Origin: Nicotiana tabacum
Lineage: Eukaryota; Streptophyta; Magnoliopsida; Solanales; Solanaceae
Direction of reading: 5' to 3'
Assembly (NCBI RefSeq): GCF_000715075.1
Contig: NC_134102.1
Span: 103,655,501-103,719,500, forward strand
Length of the DNA: 64,000 bases
Below, one piece after another: positions 10,842 through 23,883 of this stretch (within the stretch, counting starts at the first letter, position 1; every line of letters starts with the position of its first letter). A program made the position numbers and the translations under genes. Below the pieces are notes generated by a model. It worked only from the letters and a program-made list of their open reading frames with translations, did not search any database and was not told the DNA's origin.

Positions 10842-13289
10842 ATGGCTTCTTCCTCCAAGCGTGCTGGTTCTTCAAAGAACAAGAACAAAGTCGAGGACTC
10901 TGCTCCTCCAATGGTAGGTTCCATCATCCTAAGGAAACTCAGTACTACAAAGGACCTAGAAGAGAAGTTCCATACCGCTAACCCTCGTACATGGGCTGTT
11001 AGCATGTACCTTTCTTCCATTCGTCCTTCCAGTATTCCTACCGTAAAGGAAGACTGCCACTGTCATGAGTTGGATATCATTGCTCCTGATCTATCAGAGC
11101 GAGTGACCCTTCCCAAGGAAGGTTTTACATACTTTTACACGAATCCCTTTACTTTGGGTGCATTTTCTTTGAGTGGAGAGATTGATTTCGTGATTGCGGA
11201 GTTTTTACTTCGCTACTAGGTGTGTTTGGCGTAGGTAAGTCCTTTAGTGTGGAGGATGGTCGCCTGCCTTCGACGCTTGTTCCAGGAGACTGGAGAGGAG
11301 ATAACCTTAGCTCATATGATGAATCTCTATTCCCCCAAAATCTTCCGTGGGGGAATGATAAACCTCTGCAAGCGTGGACACCATGCTTTGTTGTCTAGCA
11401 TGGATGATGACAAAGACCGTGGGTGGATGGAATGGTTCGTTATCGTGAAAGCGTGGTCACCATGATTTTCGGATGGTTGGAACCACACTCGTAAGCTCTT
11501 TGTTTAATATTTCCTTTTACTAAATATTTTTCTATAGCCGTATTGATCCTCCATCCTTCGTTTGTTTCAGCAACTCGATGGATCCCACCGGTGATTGTAG
11601 GTTTGGACCGGTGGGTACAGAAGATCTTGGACGTCACAACGCCCGAAACTCGTTTGTGGAAAGAACTGGCCCTTAAATATGGGTGGAAGGCCAAAAATCA
11701 TGGTAATTTTAATTTACCTTTCTTCCATTTTTTGTATATGAAGCACTTGGTTGTACCTTCTCTGACTTGTTCACGAAATTAGGTCTACCTGCGGGCTCTA
11801 TTGCTTTCCCCGAGGAGGACATCTTGGCTGATCCTACTGATGTACCGAGGCTGCTTTAGGAGGCACTTACTCGAATAGGTATCTCCAGGCCTGTCTCGGG
11901 CGCAAACACTTCTTTACAGAGTCCCCGGCCAGAGGATAAACAACCGAAGAGAAGACGTTCCTCCGCGGCCGGGGGAAAGAATAAGAGGGCAAAGATTGAT
12001 TACCCCGAGTCATCTCTAGTGGCGATGGTAACTGGTCCTCCTTCCAGGGTGGTCATAGACACCGTGATGATTGATGATGAAGAAGAAGCTAGTGATGAGG
12101 GAGCTTCTCTACATAGAAGACAGTGATCCTCATCATCTCAACAGGATGCTCGACCTGTTGAGAGAGTTATACTAATCGAGGACAATGTGTCGACACTTTA
12201 GGGAGAGTTTGATTTGGTAAATAATGTCAACTCCCATTTTCGGGCCTCAATCTTTGTGCCCGGTACTGCGGGGCTGAATACCGGGTCGTTATCGTCTTTG
12301 GTTGGTGAACATCCAACAACTAGCACTGCAGTTGATGTAGCTGCTTCTCACTCTTCAACTCCATCAGCTTCATCTCCATCTTCACCAATACCAGCAAGTG
12401 CTACATCACTTCCATCTTCATCTGCTCTTCCACCAGCAGCTCCTACATCGCCTCCAACGGTCGTACCTGACCTTGAAGAGGGTGCTCCTCTTCCACAATC
12501 CCCAGTTCATGGGAATTTGGGGCAAAATTATGCTGCCCCTTCTGAAGATCCACAAAGGAGGAGGAACACTACTCTTTCGATCTCTACTTTATGCAACTTG
12601 CTATCCCGACCAGTGGAACTAGCTAATTATCTGAAGCCTTTGGCTTCAAAGAAAGACTGGGAAACGATTCAGGCACTCTCGGGAGAGTGTTTGTTGAATA
12701 ACGCTATGCACAACGCCGCAGTGGTACATTCCTTTCTTCCTTTGTTATTTCTTCTACTTTTGTATGAATGTATTCTAAGTTTTACTTCTTCTTATTTTGT
12801 AGGCCGACTTTCTTGCTTCTGAGGGCCTTCAGAAGTTGATTCGTGAGAAGGAGGAACTTAATTCAGAACGGAATCAGCTTTTGGTGGAACGAGACCGAAC
12901 TGTTCTCCGCCTCTCAGAACTGGAAACCAAAGCTACCGAGGTCGTTGTTTTGGAGGCTCGTTTGCAGCAAAGCGAGCAAGAAGGGGTAACCCTTAGCCAT
13001 GAAATTGGCCCACTGAGGGTTAGATTTGATGAAGCCAAGGCCAAATGGGTTGAAGTCCAGGACATCGTTCTTGATGCAACCTAGCGCGAGGCTCCCTCCG
13101 CTGAAAGAGTGATTAACTTAGAGGCAACCTTGAACTCCAAAATTGAAGAGCTTGTTATTGCGGGGCAAAACACGCCCAGCTAAAAGAGAAGTGCAGGAAA
13201 ACTATCGAGCATAATAGGCTCTTTACTTCAACTGTCTGCGACCTTAAAGTCAGTCTTAAATCTGCTAGGCCTGCCTGGGAAAAACTTTT
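10842..13289 (+). pseudogene. Tat/'putative gypsy type transposon' gag-like gene, part 1, with three short introns
   Basis: From the ATG at 10842 the product starts MASSSKRAGSSKNK. The 11.2-11.45 kb part carries the SPLVWRMVACLRRL and MDDDKDRGWM motifs of the plant transposon-like gag family (PF04195 type), then a Ser/Pro-rich linker and a C-terminal coiled coil (12.8-13.28 kb). Three GT-AG introns keep the frame: 11491-11570, 11703-11782 and 12724-12802 (80, 80 and 79 bp). Seven in-frame stops lie at 11217, 11232, 11463, 11857, 12124, 12199 and 13082, and there is a frameshift near 13161. Five stops are TAG and two TGA. The gene is cut at 13289 by a gypsy insertion and resumes at 23469. Lineage is inferred from motif memory; no database was searched. 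Confidence 0.75.
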
Positions 13290-16132
13290 TGTCACGACCC
13301 AAAATTCTTTAAAGGTCGTGATGGCGCCTAACATCGCTGTCAGGCAAGCCAACGATAATTAATTAACTTAATTACTCATTTTAGTATTTTTTTAAATAGT
13401 AATTTTGATTAATTAAATAGTAAAAGATAGGACTTACGGAGCAAATGATAATATTTCCGCAACTAAAATACTGAACAACTCATAACCACCCCCAAAAATC
13501 AGTGTCACAAGTGCATGAGCATTAAATAGGGAGTAAAATAAAATACAGCATCTGTCCGAAATACAAATTAGACAGGAAAGATATAAATAACTCTGAAAGA
13601 GACTCTACTGGCTGCGGATCGTAGTATAGAATGCAGCATACCTGATCCCCGCAATAACCGCACCTCTGCGCCCATAAGACCACTAGACATATATGTACCT
13701 GCACAAAAATGTGCAGCAAGTGTAGTATGAGTACGTAAATCAACACGTACCAAGTAAGTATCCCGTCTAACCTCGAAGAAGTAGTGATGAGGGGTCGACT
13801 CCGACACTTACTATGGGCTAACAATAAATATTGATATTATACTTAAGCATGGATTGCATGAAACAACTATAAACTCAATAACAAGGAGTGAGTGGACAAT
13901 TCTTTTATTACTAGGAAATTTTTCCCAACTTATTCTCATCATTCAAAAATTTATATCTCAAGCCAAAAAAGCAATATGAATTATAATTGGTTCCAAAGAT
14001 TTACCATGCGCAAATTATGTCGAGGTCGTACGGTCCGATCCACATAATATTTAAACTGTGCACTGCCGAGGGTCGAACGGCACGAACCATAGATGCATCT
14101 ATCTGCTACCGAGGCGTTTGGCCTGCTCCACAAAAGAGAAAATACATTTACACAACCAATTCAAGATTTATTAAGGGGCAATTATTCAAAGAAATACCAA
14201 TTCTCATTAACGATAAAAAAAATGAAGTTTAACCTTTTACAATTCCTTTATCAAAATCCAATATGATTTAACTAATTAAATTAACAAGTAGGGTACAAAA
14301 TTGTAAGTATAGCATGGTATGGGTCCTAGACTACCCATACAATAGCATAATTAGTAGCTACGTACGGACTCTCGTCACCTCGTACGTACGTAGCCCCTAC
14401 AAATAGAAGCACATTTTTATTCAATTCGCCTATGGGGTTAATTCCCTCTTACAAGGTTAGAAGGAGACTTACCTCGCTCCGAAATTCCATAACCGGTTCC
14501 AAAGCCTTTCCAACAGCTCAAGCCGATGCCCATCGCTCCAAAACTAGTCAATAAGTGTGCAAATTCATAAATATATACTCTCATACTCATTATAATCCTA
14601 TTTACAATAATTTCCAACTCCGTTCAAAAAGTCGATAAAATCACCCCCCGGGTCCACGTGCACGGATTCTGAAATTTTTCGAAGATAAACATTACTCATG
14701 ACATCACGAACTCAAATATATAATTTACTCTCAATTCCATGCCCAAATTTGTGGTCAAAATCCAAAAATATAAGTTTCTAGGTTTTTCTTCAAAATCCCA
14801 AATTTCTACAAATTTTCATGCTTGAATCCATATAAAAACCATGTATTTATCTTGCAATGGATGGAAATAACTTATCTTGGCATATATGATGAAAAACTCC
14901 CCACTTGAAGCTCTCCAAAAATCGCCCAACCAAGAGAGAATGGAAGAAAATGGGCCAAAACCCCGTTCTTAAAGAACCCTCACTGCCCAGCCACGATTTC
15001 CGCTTCTGCGATCCAATAGTCGCTCCTATGGCTCCGCACCTGCAGAAATTCCATCGCAGGTGCGGTTCAAGCTCGGCCCAACAGTCCCCGCATCTGCGGC
15101 ACATCTGCGCTTCCGCTTCTGCGATCCTCATGCGTATCTGCGCTCGTGCACCTACGTGTTTGTGCCCGCTTCTGCGGCCCCAAGACTTTTGGCCATCCTC
15201 TGCTTCTGCGCTTGCCCTGCCGCGTTTGCGACCCTTTTTCCGCAGGTGCGATTTTACCAGCAAACAGAAAATCCCACCATTCCTAAGTTCAAGAATCGAT
15301 CTGTTAAGTATCCGAAACTCACCCGAGGCCCCCGGGACCCCAACCAAACATACCAACTAGTCCTAAAACATCATACGAACTTAGTCGAGCCTTTAAATCA
15401 CATCAAACAACGCTAAAAATACGAATCACCCTCCAATTCAAACTTAATGAACTTCGAAACTTCAACTACTACAATCGATGGCGAAACCTATCAAACCACG
15501 TTCGATTGACCTCAAATTTTGCATACTAGTCATAATTGACATTACTGACCTACTTCAACTTCCGGAATCGGAATCCGATCCCGATATCAAAAGGTCCACT
15601 CCCGGTCAAACTTCTCAAAAACCTTCAAATTTCTAACTTTCGCCAATTGACTCCCAAAATGACCTACGGACCTCCATATCCACATCCGGATACGCTCCCA
15701 ATACCAGAATCGCCTTACGGAGCTATACCCAGACTCGGAATCCCAACGGACATCGATAACATTGAAATGCACTTCAACCCAAAATTTATGAAATTCTACC
15801 AAAAACGCCAGCTTTCCACAATATGCGCTGAAACGCTCCCAAGTCATCCAAAACCTGATCTGAACATACGCCCAAGTCCAAAATCATCATACGAACCTGT
15901 TGGAACCTTCAAATCCTGATTTCGAGGTCGTTTACTAAAAAATCACACCTTAGTCAATTCCTCCAACTTAAAGCTTCCGAAATTAGAATTCTCTTTCCAA
16001 ATTAACTCTGAACTTTCCTGAAACTCAATTCCGACCACACGTACAAGTCATAATACCTGAAGTGAAGTTGCTCATGGCCTCAAACCTCTAAACGGTGCAC
16101 TAGAGATCAAAACGACCGGTCGGTTCGTTACA
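13290..16132 (-). repeat. 3' LTR (2.84 kb) of the LARD-like element
   Basis: It starts TGTCACGACCC and ends GTTACA. It contains CTGCACAAAAATGTGCAG (about 13698), GCCGAGG motifs (14025-14125), GTACGTACGTAG (about 14384) and a CGCA/TGCGG block (14995-15260). Over its first ~100 bases I count about 5 differences from the other LTR. ORFs at 14847-15919 lie inside this LTR and are not genes. Confidence 0.9.
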
Positions 16133-16141
16133 TTCTCTCTT
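16133..16141 (-). other. Polypurine tract of the LARD-like element
   Basis: TTCTCTCTT reads AAGAGAGAA on the minus strand, directly next to the 3' LTR. Twenty bases further in, GTTCGAGGACGAA (minus strand) matches the sequence just before the PPT of the plus-strand element at about 4606-4618. Confidence 0.75.
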
Positions 16142-19100
16142 ACGTATACATACGTTCGTCCTCGAACGTGGTAAGAACTGCTCTGGAGTTGTCCGAAATC
16201 ATTGTTTAACACCTCGTGCACCTACCCGTGCTACCACAACTCAGTTGAGCACATTAGCTCGAGCCAATCTGAAGATATTCCCATTTATTAGTCAAGTAAG
16301 CCTTAGGGTAAAATTCCAACATCCGAAATTCTCCACCAGGTCTGTTTCCAGCATACAAACACTGTATCAATCACTACACACTGCACCAAACACGATTGTA
16401 TACCCTTACTGAATTCTTACCATGCACCACGTTACTCATTTGCCCAAGGCAATCTTTCCAAAGCACAATAGCTAAAAATTTCCATTGACCCAAAGCTCGT
16501 AGTGTACCTTATGACCAATTAAACCTTGCTTTAACTCTCGCAATACAGCCATGACAGAGAAGATGTGTAGAACTCATAACCACCTGCCGAATCACAATTT
16601 ATGGAGTCCCTCCTCCCGACAAGAACCATTACCTCATTCTGAACTGAATAACAATATTTACACTTTAATATGCCTTATATAAATCTGATCGCACTGACCC
16701 CGGGTCCAATAATCTAGTTTCACCCAGTACAAGATGCTCGAGAAATAAGCCACCTCAGATACGGCAAAAGCCTCATATGATGCCACATTGTGCTAACAAG
16801 CTACAAACTCGAATGTGATACATAAGAAAAACGAACTCTGGAATGAACTACTCACCCACATAACTAATTTAATAACTGAAAAGATGTTATGAACCTACCT
16901 CAGAAATGAGACGCAAAACACACAAGAATAGCTTTGGGAAATTGTACTCAACGTCACACTATTGCGGCGTGCAACCCGACCCATGCATGATACCATTGTG
17001 GCGTGCAACCCGATCCAGCCATGATACCCGTGGCGGGGTGCCACCCGATCCAAACAACATACCCGTGGCGGCGTGTCACCCGATCCACACATGATAATCT
17101 AAATAAAACACACATCGAGCCGTAACGCTTATACTCACGAAATTCCCGAATATCAACCATAAGCACGCCAAGTGCATAATACAAATCCTGGGGAGACGCA
17201 TAGCATCATACACTATAAAACTCAAGTACAACTAAGGTGCGTTATATGATCTGCCTCTCGAGAGCCATCCTGCTCACATAACACCACCGCTATGCGGTAC
17301 CTCAACACATTGTACAAATAATCAAGTCGTCTCACAACCCACATGGCACAATAGAGTATTACATGAAATAGCTGACGACCGAAATAACATCCAAGGCCCG
17401 AAGATTCTTCCGTAAACAATGCTAAGCTGAAATGAACACATCCATCCTGATATAGAGCGCACATTCACATCTAGATCCATCCACGGACCTCAAGCCGATC
17501 CTAACCGTACTGCACTAAGCTAATAACCTTCCAAGGATCCACAACAACCCTATTCATGACACATAAGAACAGTTGTCCAATCCGGAACAAACTTCAACAG
17601 TTCACAACCAGATGAATAGAGCACCTCCCACGCCAAAGCTCTCACATTAGCGATAGTACCATAATCTCCGTACTTGGTTTCAATATTTAATCAATCAAGT
17701 GACAACATGTCACACTCATACAATCTTCCCGTGGGATACACTCCCACGACCTTCTGTACCAGATAACAAGTCTGCATATCCATTCCACCAACCACACTAA
17801 TGTTGTAAAGCAAATCAAGAATCTACAATCAGTACAGAAAGCCTCTTACACAGGACACCGATCTCCGGTGACACTAAAGATAACACCAGCTTACTCTAAC
17901 CATCTGAATCCTTTCTTGCTCATCCGAGCTCGTGACATTCTTGTCAACACCAAACTGCAACCTTGATTCTCAACTTCCAATTCCCACACTGCACCTAACA
18001 ACCAATACGCGAGAGTATAAAAAACTTCATCATAACTCCTGAACCACTAGTAGAATAAACCCTTAATCATACATAAACCTCTTACTTGGCTCATTTCAGA
18101 AGAACCAATGCAACACAACTGAATTCTCAAACCGCAGGAACACAAACCTCATGTCACGATCTAAATCGCCATGACTCTTCCGAAATCCATTTACTCAACC
18201 TAGTCCTTAGAACCAAATACCTCCTAAATCAATCGAATTACGGTGGTTTTCAAGCCTCGCACGTACCGCCACAAACCACATATATAACTTAACACACTGA
18301 GGGAACTGATCACGACCACAATCATGTCAATTCAACCATTATTAGCCGATCCGTCTTCTTCCAATTTATTCTCAACTTGCCCTAGAAATAATAATATCTC
18401 CATTCATTAACGTAACAAAACCCAACAACACTCATCTTGAGTGACCCAATCCACGAGACCACATCGTCTCAACACCCATGAACCATCTCATATTCTCCTT
18501 GCGCGCACCATAGCATCACCAACTGGTACACCCGTTCTGCAAGACCTTCCATGAATCTGAAGCTACGTATTCCCTTCCTCCAATACTGAACCGCATACCC
18601 AATGATAACACAGAATATTCCAAGCCCCTTTTCATAGTCCACTACAAAAGCTCGATACTTAACCATACTACGGACTCGAAATCCTAAACCATACAAGACT
18701 AGGACCGTTGTTGAGAATTACCCACTCTGACTTGTTCCTAAATATGTTCAAACTCCAAGGCTCTCCTAGCACATGAACGCCCTCTCAAAGAAGCACCCGT
18801 CTGAATCGCCTTTCTTGTACATCACATCTACGAAGCATAAATCCGGAGTCTTCCCAAATCCTGAACATGAATCGATAAGGCCAATTGTAGCACACATTCC
18901 TCAAATCCTTTACTCAAATCACCATTGATGTTCTCTTTCCTTAATCGTAATAACCCACCAATATGTCGATAACCAGAAACCTCACAAGTAGACAACCATG
19001 CAATCCAGTCGTAGGCGGTGAGGCTCTCCCACTTAGCTTGAAGCTACCATTATATAACCCTAGAACCTACCAAGATTCCTTCTTCTTCACTGACATGACC

Positions 19101-20598
19101 TAGCATAATCGACACGCCAAATTCCTTGAAATCTTCCTGTTAACCATTTCATGAACACTCTAAATCACTAGCCGCATTTACATATTCGACCTTTTACCAG
19201 ATAGCTACTAAAATTCTTCGTAGAAGCTTCATCAACACCACACGACCACTAACCTTCTCACAGGAGATATCCCACCTATGGAAATTCCACGCTGACCTCT
19301 TTTAACGATGTTGTACCGAGTACAATTATTACGAAACCAACAAACCATTCTGAGCCCGTGCCCCTCCACCAGTTGTGCAAGTCCGTTCACTCCCCATTGA
19401 CATCAACTACAGGTGCGACGATACATTCCAATCCGAAGTCATGTTGCATCTCTCTTCATATCGAGCAACTCCTTCCTGTCATATCCAATCTTCCTCAGTA
19501 TAGTAGCCAATATTCCAAATTAGTCCGTAGATCTAGTCACTGCCCACCATGAACCCCAAATCACTCTAAACTTTCCTCAAGGCATGCAATTATCCTACCA
19601 CATAACCCATATGCTACTCTGCCACTCACCCACTTTGGTCAAACCCTCTCCTTTAAGCGACTTCTCGACTTCTGCTTTTCATACTTGACCTTCTCGCATT
19701 TCAACCATCGCAAAACACCTCCCACATGTTCTTCCTCGTCCTTCACTACCCAATTGTTGCCTCACATCCGAATTCATCCTTATTGCTTTTGAACTAATAA
19801 ATTACCACAAACTCTAAGCCTCCTAGAAGATCATCCATCTCGAGCCATCAACATTAGAAATACCCATTCGATTCCAAAATTTCTACACTCCGCTATCTCT
19901 GACAACCGTTTCTCAAGCACCATTCCACAATACCCTGCCCCGAAGGCAATTTGATAGATCATAACACTGACGATCCTTAATGCACTCAACAACTACAACG
20001 AAGCCACATCATAGATGAGAATTCAACCATGCTCGAAAATACCAAGTCTCGTTACCCCATCGACCCAAACCTAAGCATTCGTAGCCCGATTGCCTTTCCT
20101 CTGCCAGAACTAAAATACTGAATCTCTGAATCATGCACTGAGTAAAACCTCCTTTCGAATCATTCACTGGCCCGACACATAGACAAGTATCCTACCATTA
20201 CGTCAATGTTGTGCTATAACAACTCATAGATATCGTAGCAACCCGTGCACAGTCTCGAAACCATAGAAAATACCAATACTGAGCTGGAACAAAAGAACAT
20301 CCTTCTGACATTAGCCCAATCGAATATGTAGGGAGAAACATCCTGCACTACATCTGTAGTGCCATTAAAATTCCTCGATTCCCTATTGATAACAAGCGCT
20401 TCACGTCGCATAAGATTGAATAGGAAAGAAATAAAGGCATAAGCCTCAAAGGAATCAAATCTCACGATGAGGGATCAAGAAAAGGAAGTGCTCGTGACTG
20501 CCCTATAGCCTCTAGAAGATAAGTACAAACTTCTCTGTACCGATCCGCAAGACTCTACTAGACTTGCTCATGACTCGTGAGACTTATGTGAATCTAGT
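16142..20598 (-). other. Non-coding interior of the LARD-like element
   Basis: Only short frames are present on both strands and none shows gag, protease, RT or integrase motifs. At 16957-17094 there are four ~40-bp tandem units. The 20480-20598 end is a leader shared with the element at 1-3667. Confidence 0.7.
16957..17094. repeat. ~40-bp tandem repeat, four units
   Basis: Units of the form GTGGCGGCGTGCAACCCGAT followed by CCA..CATGATACC. A single related unit (TTGCGGCGTGCAGCCCGATC) is in the solo LTR at about 25562. Confidence 0.85.
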
Positions 20599-20610
20599 GC
20601 TCTGATACCA
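20599..20610 (-). other. tRNA-iMet primer-binding site
   Basis: GCTCTGATACCA reads TGGTATCAGAGC on the minus strand, three bases from the LTR end at 20614. Confidence 0.9.
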
Positions 20611-20613
20611 TGT

Positions 20614-23468
20614 TGTCAAGACCCAAAATCCTTTAAAGGTCGTGATGGCGCCTAACACCGCTGTCAGGCAAGCCAACAATAATTAATTAACTTAATTATT
20701 CATTTTAGTATTTTCAAATCGTAATTTCCTTCAATTAAATAGTAAAAGATAAGACTTACGGAGTAAATGATAATATTTTCGCAACTAAAATATTGAACAA
20801 CCCATAACCACCCCCAAAACTCGGTGTTACAAGTGCATGAGCATTAACTAGGGAGTAAAATAAAATAGAGCATCTGTCTGGAATACAAATTAGACAGGAA
20901 AGATATAAATAACTCTGAAGAAGACTCTGTTGGCTGCGGATCGTAGTATAGAACGCAGCTCACCTAAGTCCCCGCAATAACCGCGCCTCTGCGCCCACAA
21001 GGCCACTACACATATATGTACCTGCACAAAAATGTGCAGCAAGTGTAGTATGAGTACGTAAATCGACGCGTATCCAGTAAGTATCCCGTCTAACCTCGAA
21101 GAAGTAGTGACGAGGGGTCGACTCCGACACTTACTATGGGCTAACAATAAATACCGATATTATACTCCACCATGGATTGTATGAAACAGCTGTAAACTCA
21201 ATAAAAAGAAGTGAGTGGACAATTCTTTTATTAATAGGAAATTTTTTCCAACTTATTCTTGTCATTCAACAATTTATATATCAAGCCAAAGAAGCAATAT
21301 CAATTATAATTTGTTCCAAAGATTTACCATGCGCAAATTATGCTAAGGTCGTATGGCCCGATCCAACATAATATTTAAATTGTGCACTGCCGAGGGTCGA
21401 ACAACACAAACCATAGATACATCTATCTGCTACCGAGGCGTTCGACACGCTCCATAAAAGAGAAAATACATTTACAACAACCAATTCAAGATTTATTAAG
21501 GGGAAATTATTCAAGAAAATACCAATTCTCATTAACGATAAAAAAAAAACATGAAGCTTAAGCTTTTACAATTCCTTTATCAAGTTCCAATATGATTTAG
21601 GCAATTAAATTAACAAGTAGGGTACAACATTGTAAGTATAGTATGGTATGGGTCCTAGACTACCCGGACAATAGCATAATTAGTAGCTACGTACAGACTC
21701 TCGTCACCTCGTGCGTACGTAGCCCCCACAAATAGAAGCATATTTTAATTCAATTCGCCTATGGGGTTAATTCCCTCTTACAAGGTTAGAAAGGAGACTT
21801 ACCTCGCTCCGACATTCCATAACCGGTTCCAAAGCCTTTCTAACAACTCAAACCGATGCCCATCGCTCCAAAACTAGTCAATAAATGTGCAAATCCATAA
21901 ATATATACTCTAATACTCATTATAATCCTATTTACAACAATTTCCAACTTCGTTCGAAAAGTCGATAAAATCACCCCCGGGCCCACGTGCCCAGATTCCG
22001 AAATTGTTTGAAAATAAACATTATACATGGCATCACGAACTCAAATATATAACTTACTCTCAATTCCATGCCCAAATTCGTGGTCAAAAATCAAAAATAT
22101 AAGTTTCTAGGTTTTCCTTCAAAATCTCAAATTTCTACAAATTTTCATGCTTGAATCCATTTAAAATCCATGTATTTATCTTGCAATGGATGGGAATAAC
22201 TTACCTTGGCATAGATGGTGAAAAAAAAACCCCACTTGAAGCTCTCGAAAAATCGCCCAACCGAGAGAGAATGGAAGAAAATGGGCCAAAACGCCGTTCG
22301 TAAAGAACCCTCACTGCCTAGCCATGATTTTTGCTTTTGCAGTCCAATAGCCGCTCCTGCGGCTCCGCACCTCTGAAAATTCCATCGCAGGTGCGGTTCA
22401 AGCTCGGCCTAACAGATGTCGCATCTGCTCTTCCACTTCGGCGATCCTCATGCGCATCTACGCTCATGCACCTACGCGTTTGTGCCTGCTTCTGCAGCCC
22501 CAGACCTTTTAGCCAATCTCCGCTTCTGGGCTTTCCCTGCCGCATTTGCAGCGTCGCACCTGCGGCCCTTTTTCTGCAAGTGCGATTCTACCAGCAACCA
22601 GAAAATTCCAGCATTCCCTTAGTTCAAAAATCGATCTGTTAAGCATCTGAAACTCACCCGAGGCCCCCGGGACCCCAACCAAATACACTGACAAGTCCTA
22701 AAAAGTCATACAAACTTAGTAGAGCTTTTAAATCACATCAAACAATGCTAAAAATACGAATCACCCTCCAATTCAAACTTAATAAATTTCGAAATTTCAA
22801 CTTCTACAATCGATGTCGAAATCTATCAAACCACGTCCGATTGACCTCAAATTTTGCATACAAGTCATAATTGACATTACGGACCTACTCCAACTTCCGA
22901 AATCGGAATCCGATCCTGATATCAAAAGGTCCACTCCCGGTCAAACTTCTCAAAAACCTTCAAATTTCTAACTTTCGCCAATTGACCCCCAAAATGACCT
23001 ACGGACCTCCAAACCCATATCCGGACGCGCTCCCAATACTAGAATCACCTTGCGGAGCTATTCCTAGATTCGGAATTCCAAACGGACATCGATAACATTG
23101 AAATTCACTTCAACCCTAAATTTATAAAATTCTACCAAAAATGCTAACTTTCCACAATAGGCGCCGAAATGCTATCGAGTCATCCAAAACTCGATCCGAA
23201 CATACGCCCAAGTCCAAAATCATCATACGAACCTGTTGGAACCTTCAAATCCTGAATCCTAGGTCGTTTACTCAAAAATCACACCTTAGTCAATTCCTCC
23301 AACTTAAAGCTTCCGAAATTAGAATTTTCTTTCCAAATTAACTCTGAACTTTTCCGAAACTCAATTCTGACCACACGTACAAGTCATAATACCTGAAGTG
23401 AAGCCGATCATGGCCTCAAACCGCCGAACGACGCGCTAGAGCTCAAAACCACCGGTCGGGTAGTTACA
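20614..23468 (-). repeat. 5' LTR (2.86 kb) of the LARD-like element
   Basis: It matches 13290-16132 along its whole length with scattered substitutions and small indels. It starts TGTCAAGACCC (one change in the end motif) and ends GTTACA next to CTTTC. It repeats the hairpin at about 21018 and the CGCA/TGCGG block at 22330-22590. Confidence 0.9.
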
Positions 23469-23681
23469 CTTTCTGCCGAGGTAACCCAACTCAAAGAAGA
23501 ACTCAAGCGCCGAGAGGCTTCCCTCGTTGTTGAAAAAACTTACGCCATGTACGACATGAGGAGAAAAACCTTGAAAGAGGCCAAAGTTGGTGTCATTGAC
23601 TTTGATGAAGCTGAGGCCCTACTTCCAATGCCACCCGATAGATGTGGTGACTACTTTCCCTTTGCGGAACATCCTCCATAA
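23469..23681 (+). pseudogene. Tat-type gag-like gene, part 2 (C-terminal end)
   Basis: After the insertion the coiled coil resumes (AEVTQLKEELKRREASL), then the conserved YAMYDMRRKTLKEAK and GVIDFDEAEALLP motifs, ending at a TAA at 23679-23681. The frame is the one used by part 1 after its frameshift near 13161. No stop occurs in this part. Confidence 0.8.
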
Positions 23682-23692
23682 ACCCGATCTCT

Positions 23693-23752
23693 CGGGCAGT
23701 TGAATTGAGTGAGTTCGACATAGAATATAAACCAAGGACTGCAATTAAGTCA
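23693..23752 (+). pseudogene. 20-codon scrap of gypsy RNase H
   Basis: The frame gives RAVELSEFDIEYKPRTAIKS, the conserved stretch at the end of the RNase H domain in Tat-type gypsy pol. It starts 12 bp after the gag stop, so protease and RT are missing by deletion. It ends at a Copia LTR remnant. Confidence 0.7.
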
Positions 23753-23762
23753 CACGTTGTAA

Positions 23763-23883
23763 AATATTTTATTTTCTAGTTTTATTAGTTTTACTGTGCT
23801 ATATATCGATTGTAATATTATTGTTTACAAAAGTGAATATCAATACAATATTTTATTCTCTTATTTTCAACATGGTATCAGAG
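23763..23883 (+). mobile_element. 3' part of a Copia-type LTR with PBS
   Basis: AT-rich sequence ending TTATTTTCAACA is followed at once by TGGTATCAGAG (23873-23883), the iMet PBS. This is the end of a 5' LTR of a plus-strand element whose left part is lost at the RNase H scrap. Confidence 0.6.

Larger units (their letters stand above)
13290..23468 (-). mobile_element. 10.2-kb non-coding gypsy derivative (LARD-like) inserted in the gag-like gene
   Basis: Two long LTRs (13290-16132 and 20614-23468), an iMet PBS (20599-20610) and a PPT (16133-16141) define a complete minus-strand element. The 5-bp flanks are CTTTT (13285-13289) and CTTTC (23469-23473), a target duplication with one change. Removing the element and one flank copy restores the coiled-coil frame of the interrupted gag-like gene, which confirms both ends. 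The ~4.5-kb interior has no recognisable gag or pol motifs, so it must have been moved by a related autonomous element. Confidence 0.9.

Noticed and set aside
14847..15919. Open frames up to ~170 codons on both strands
   Set aside because: They lie inside the LTR and its CGCA/TGCGG block; the twin LTR (22330-23100) breaks most of them.
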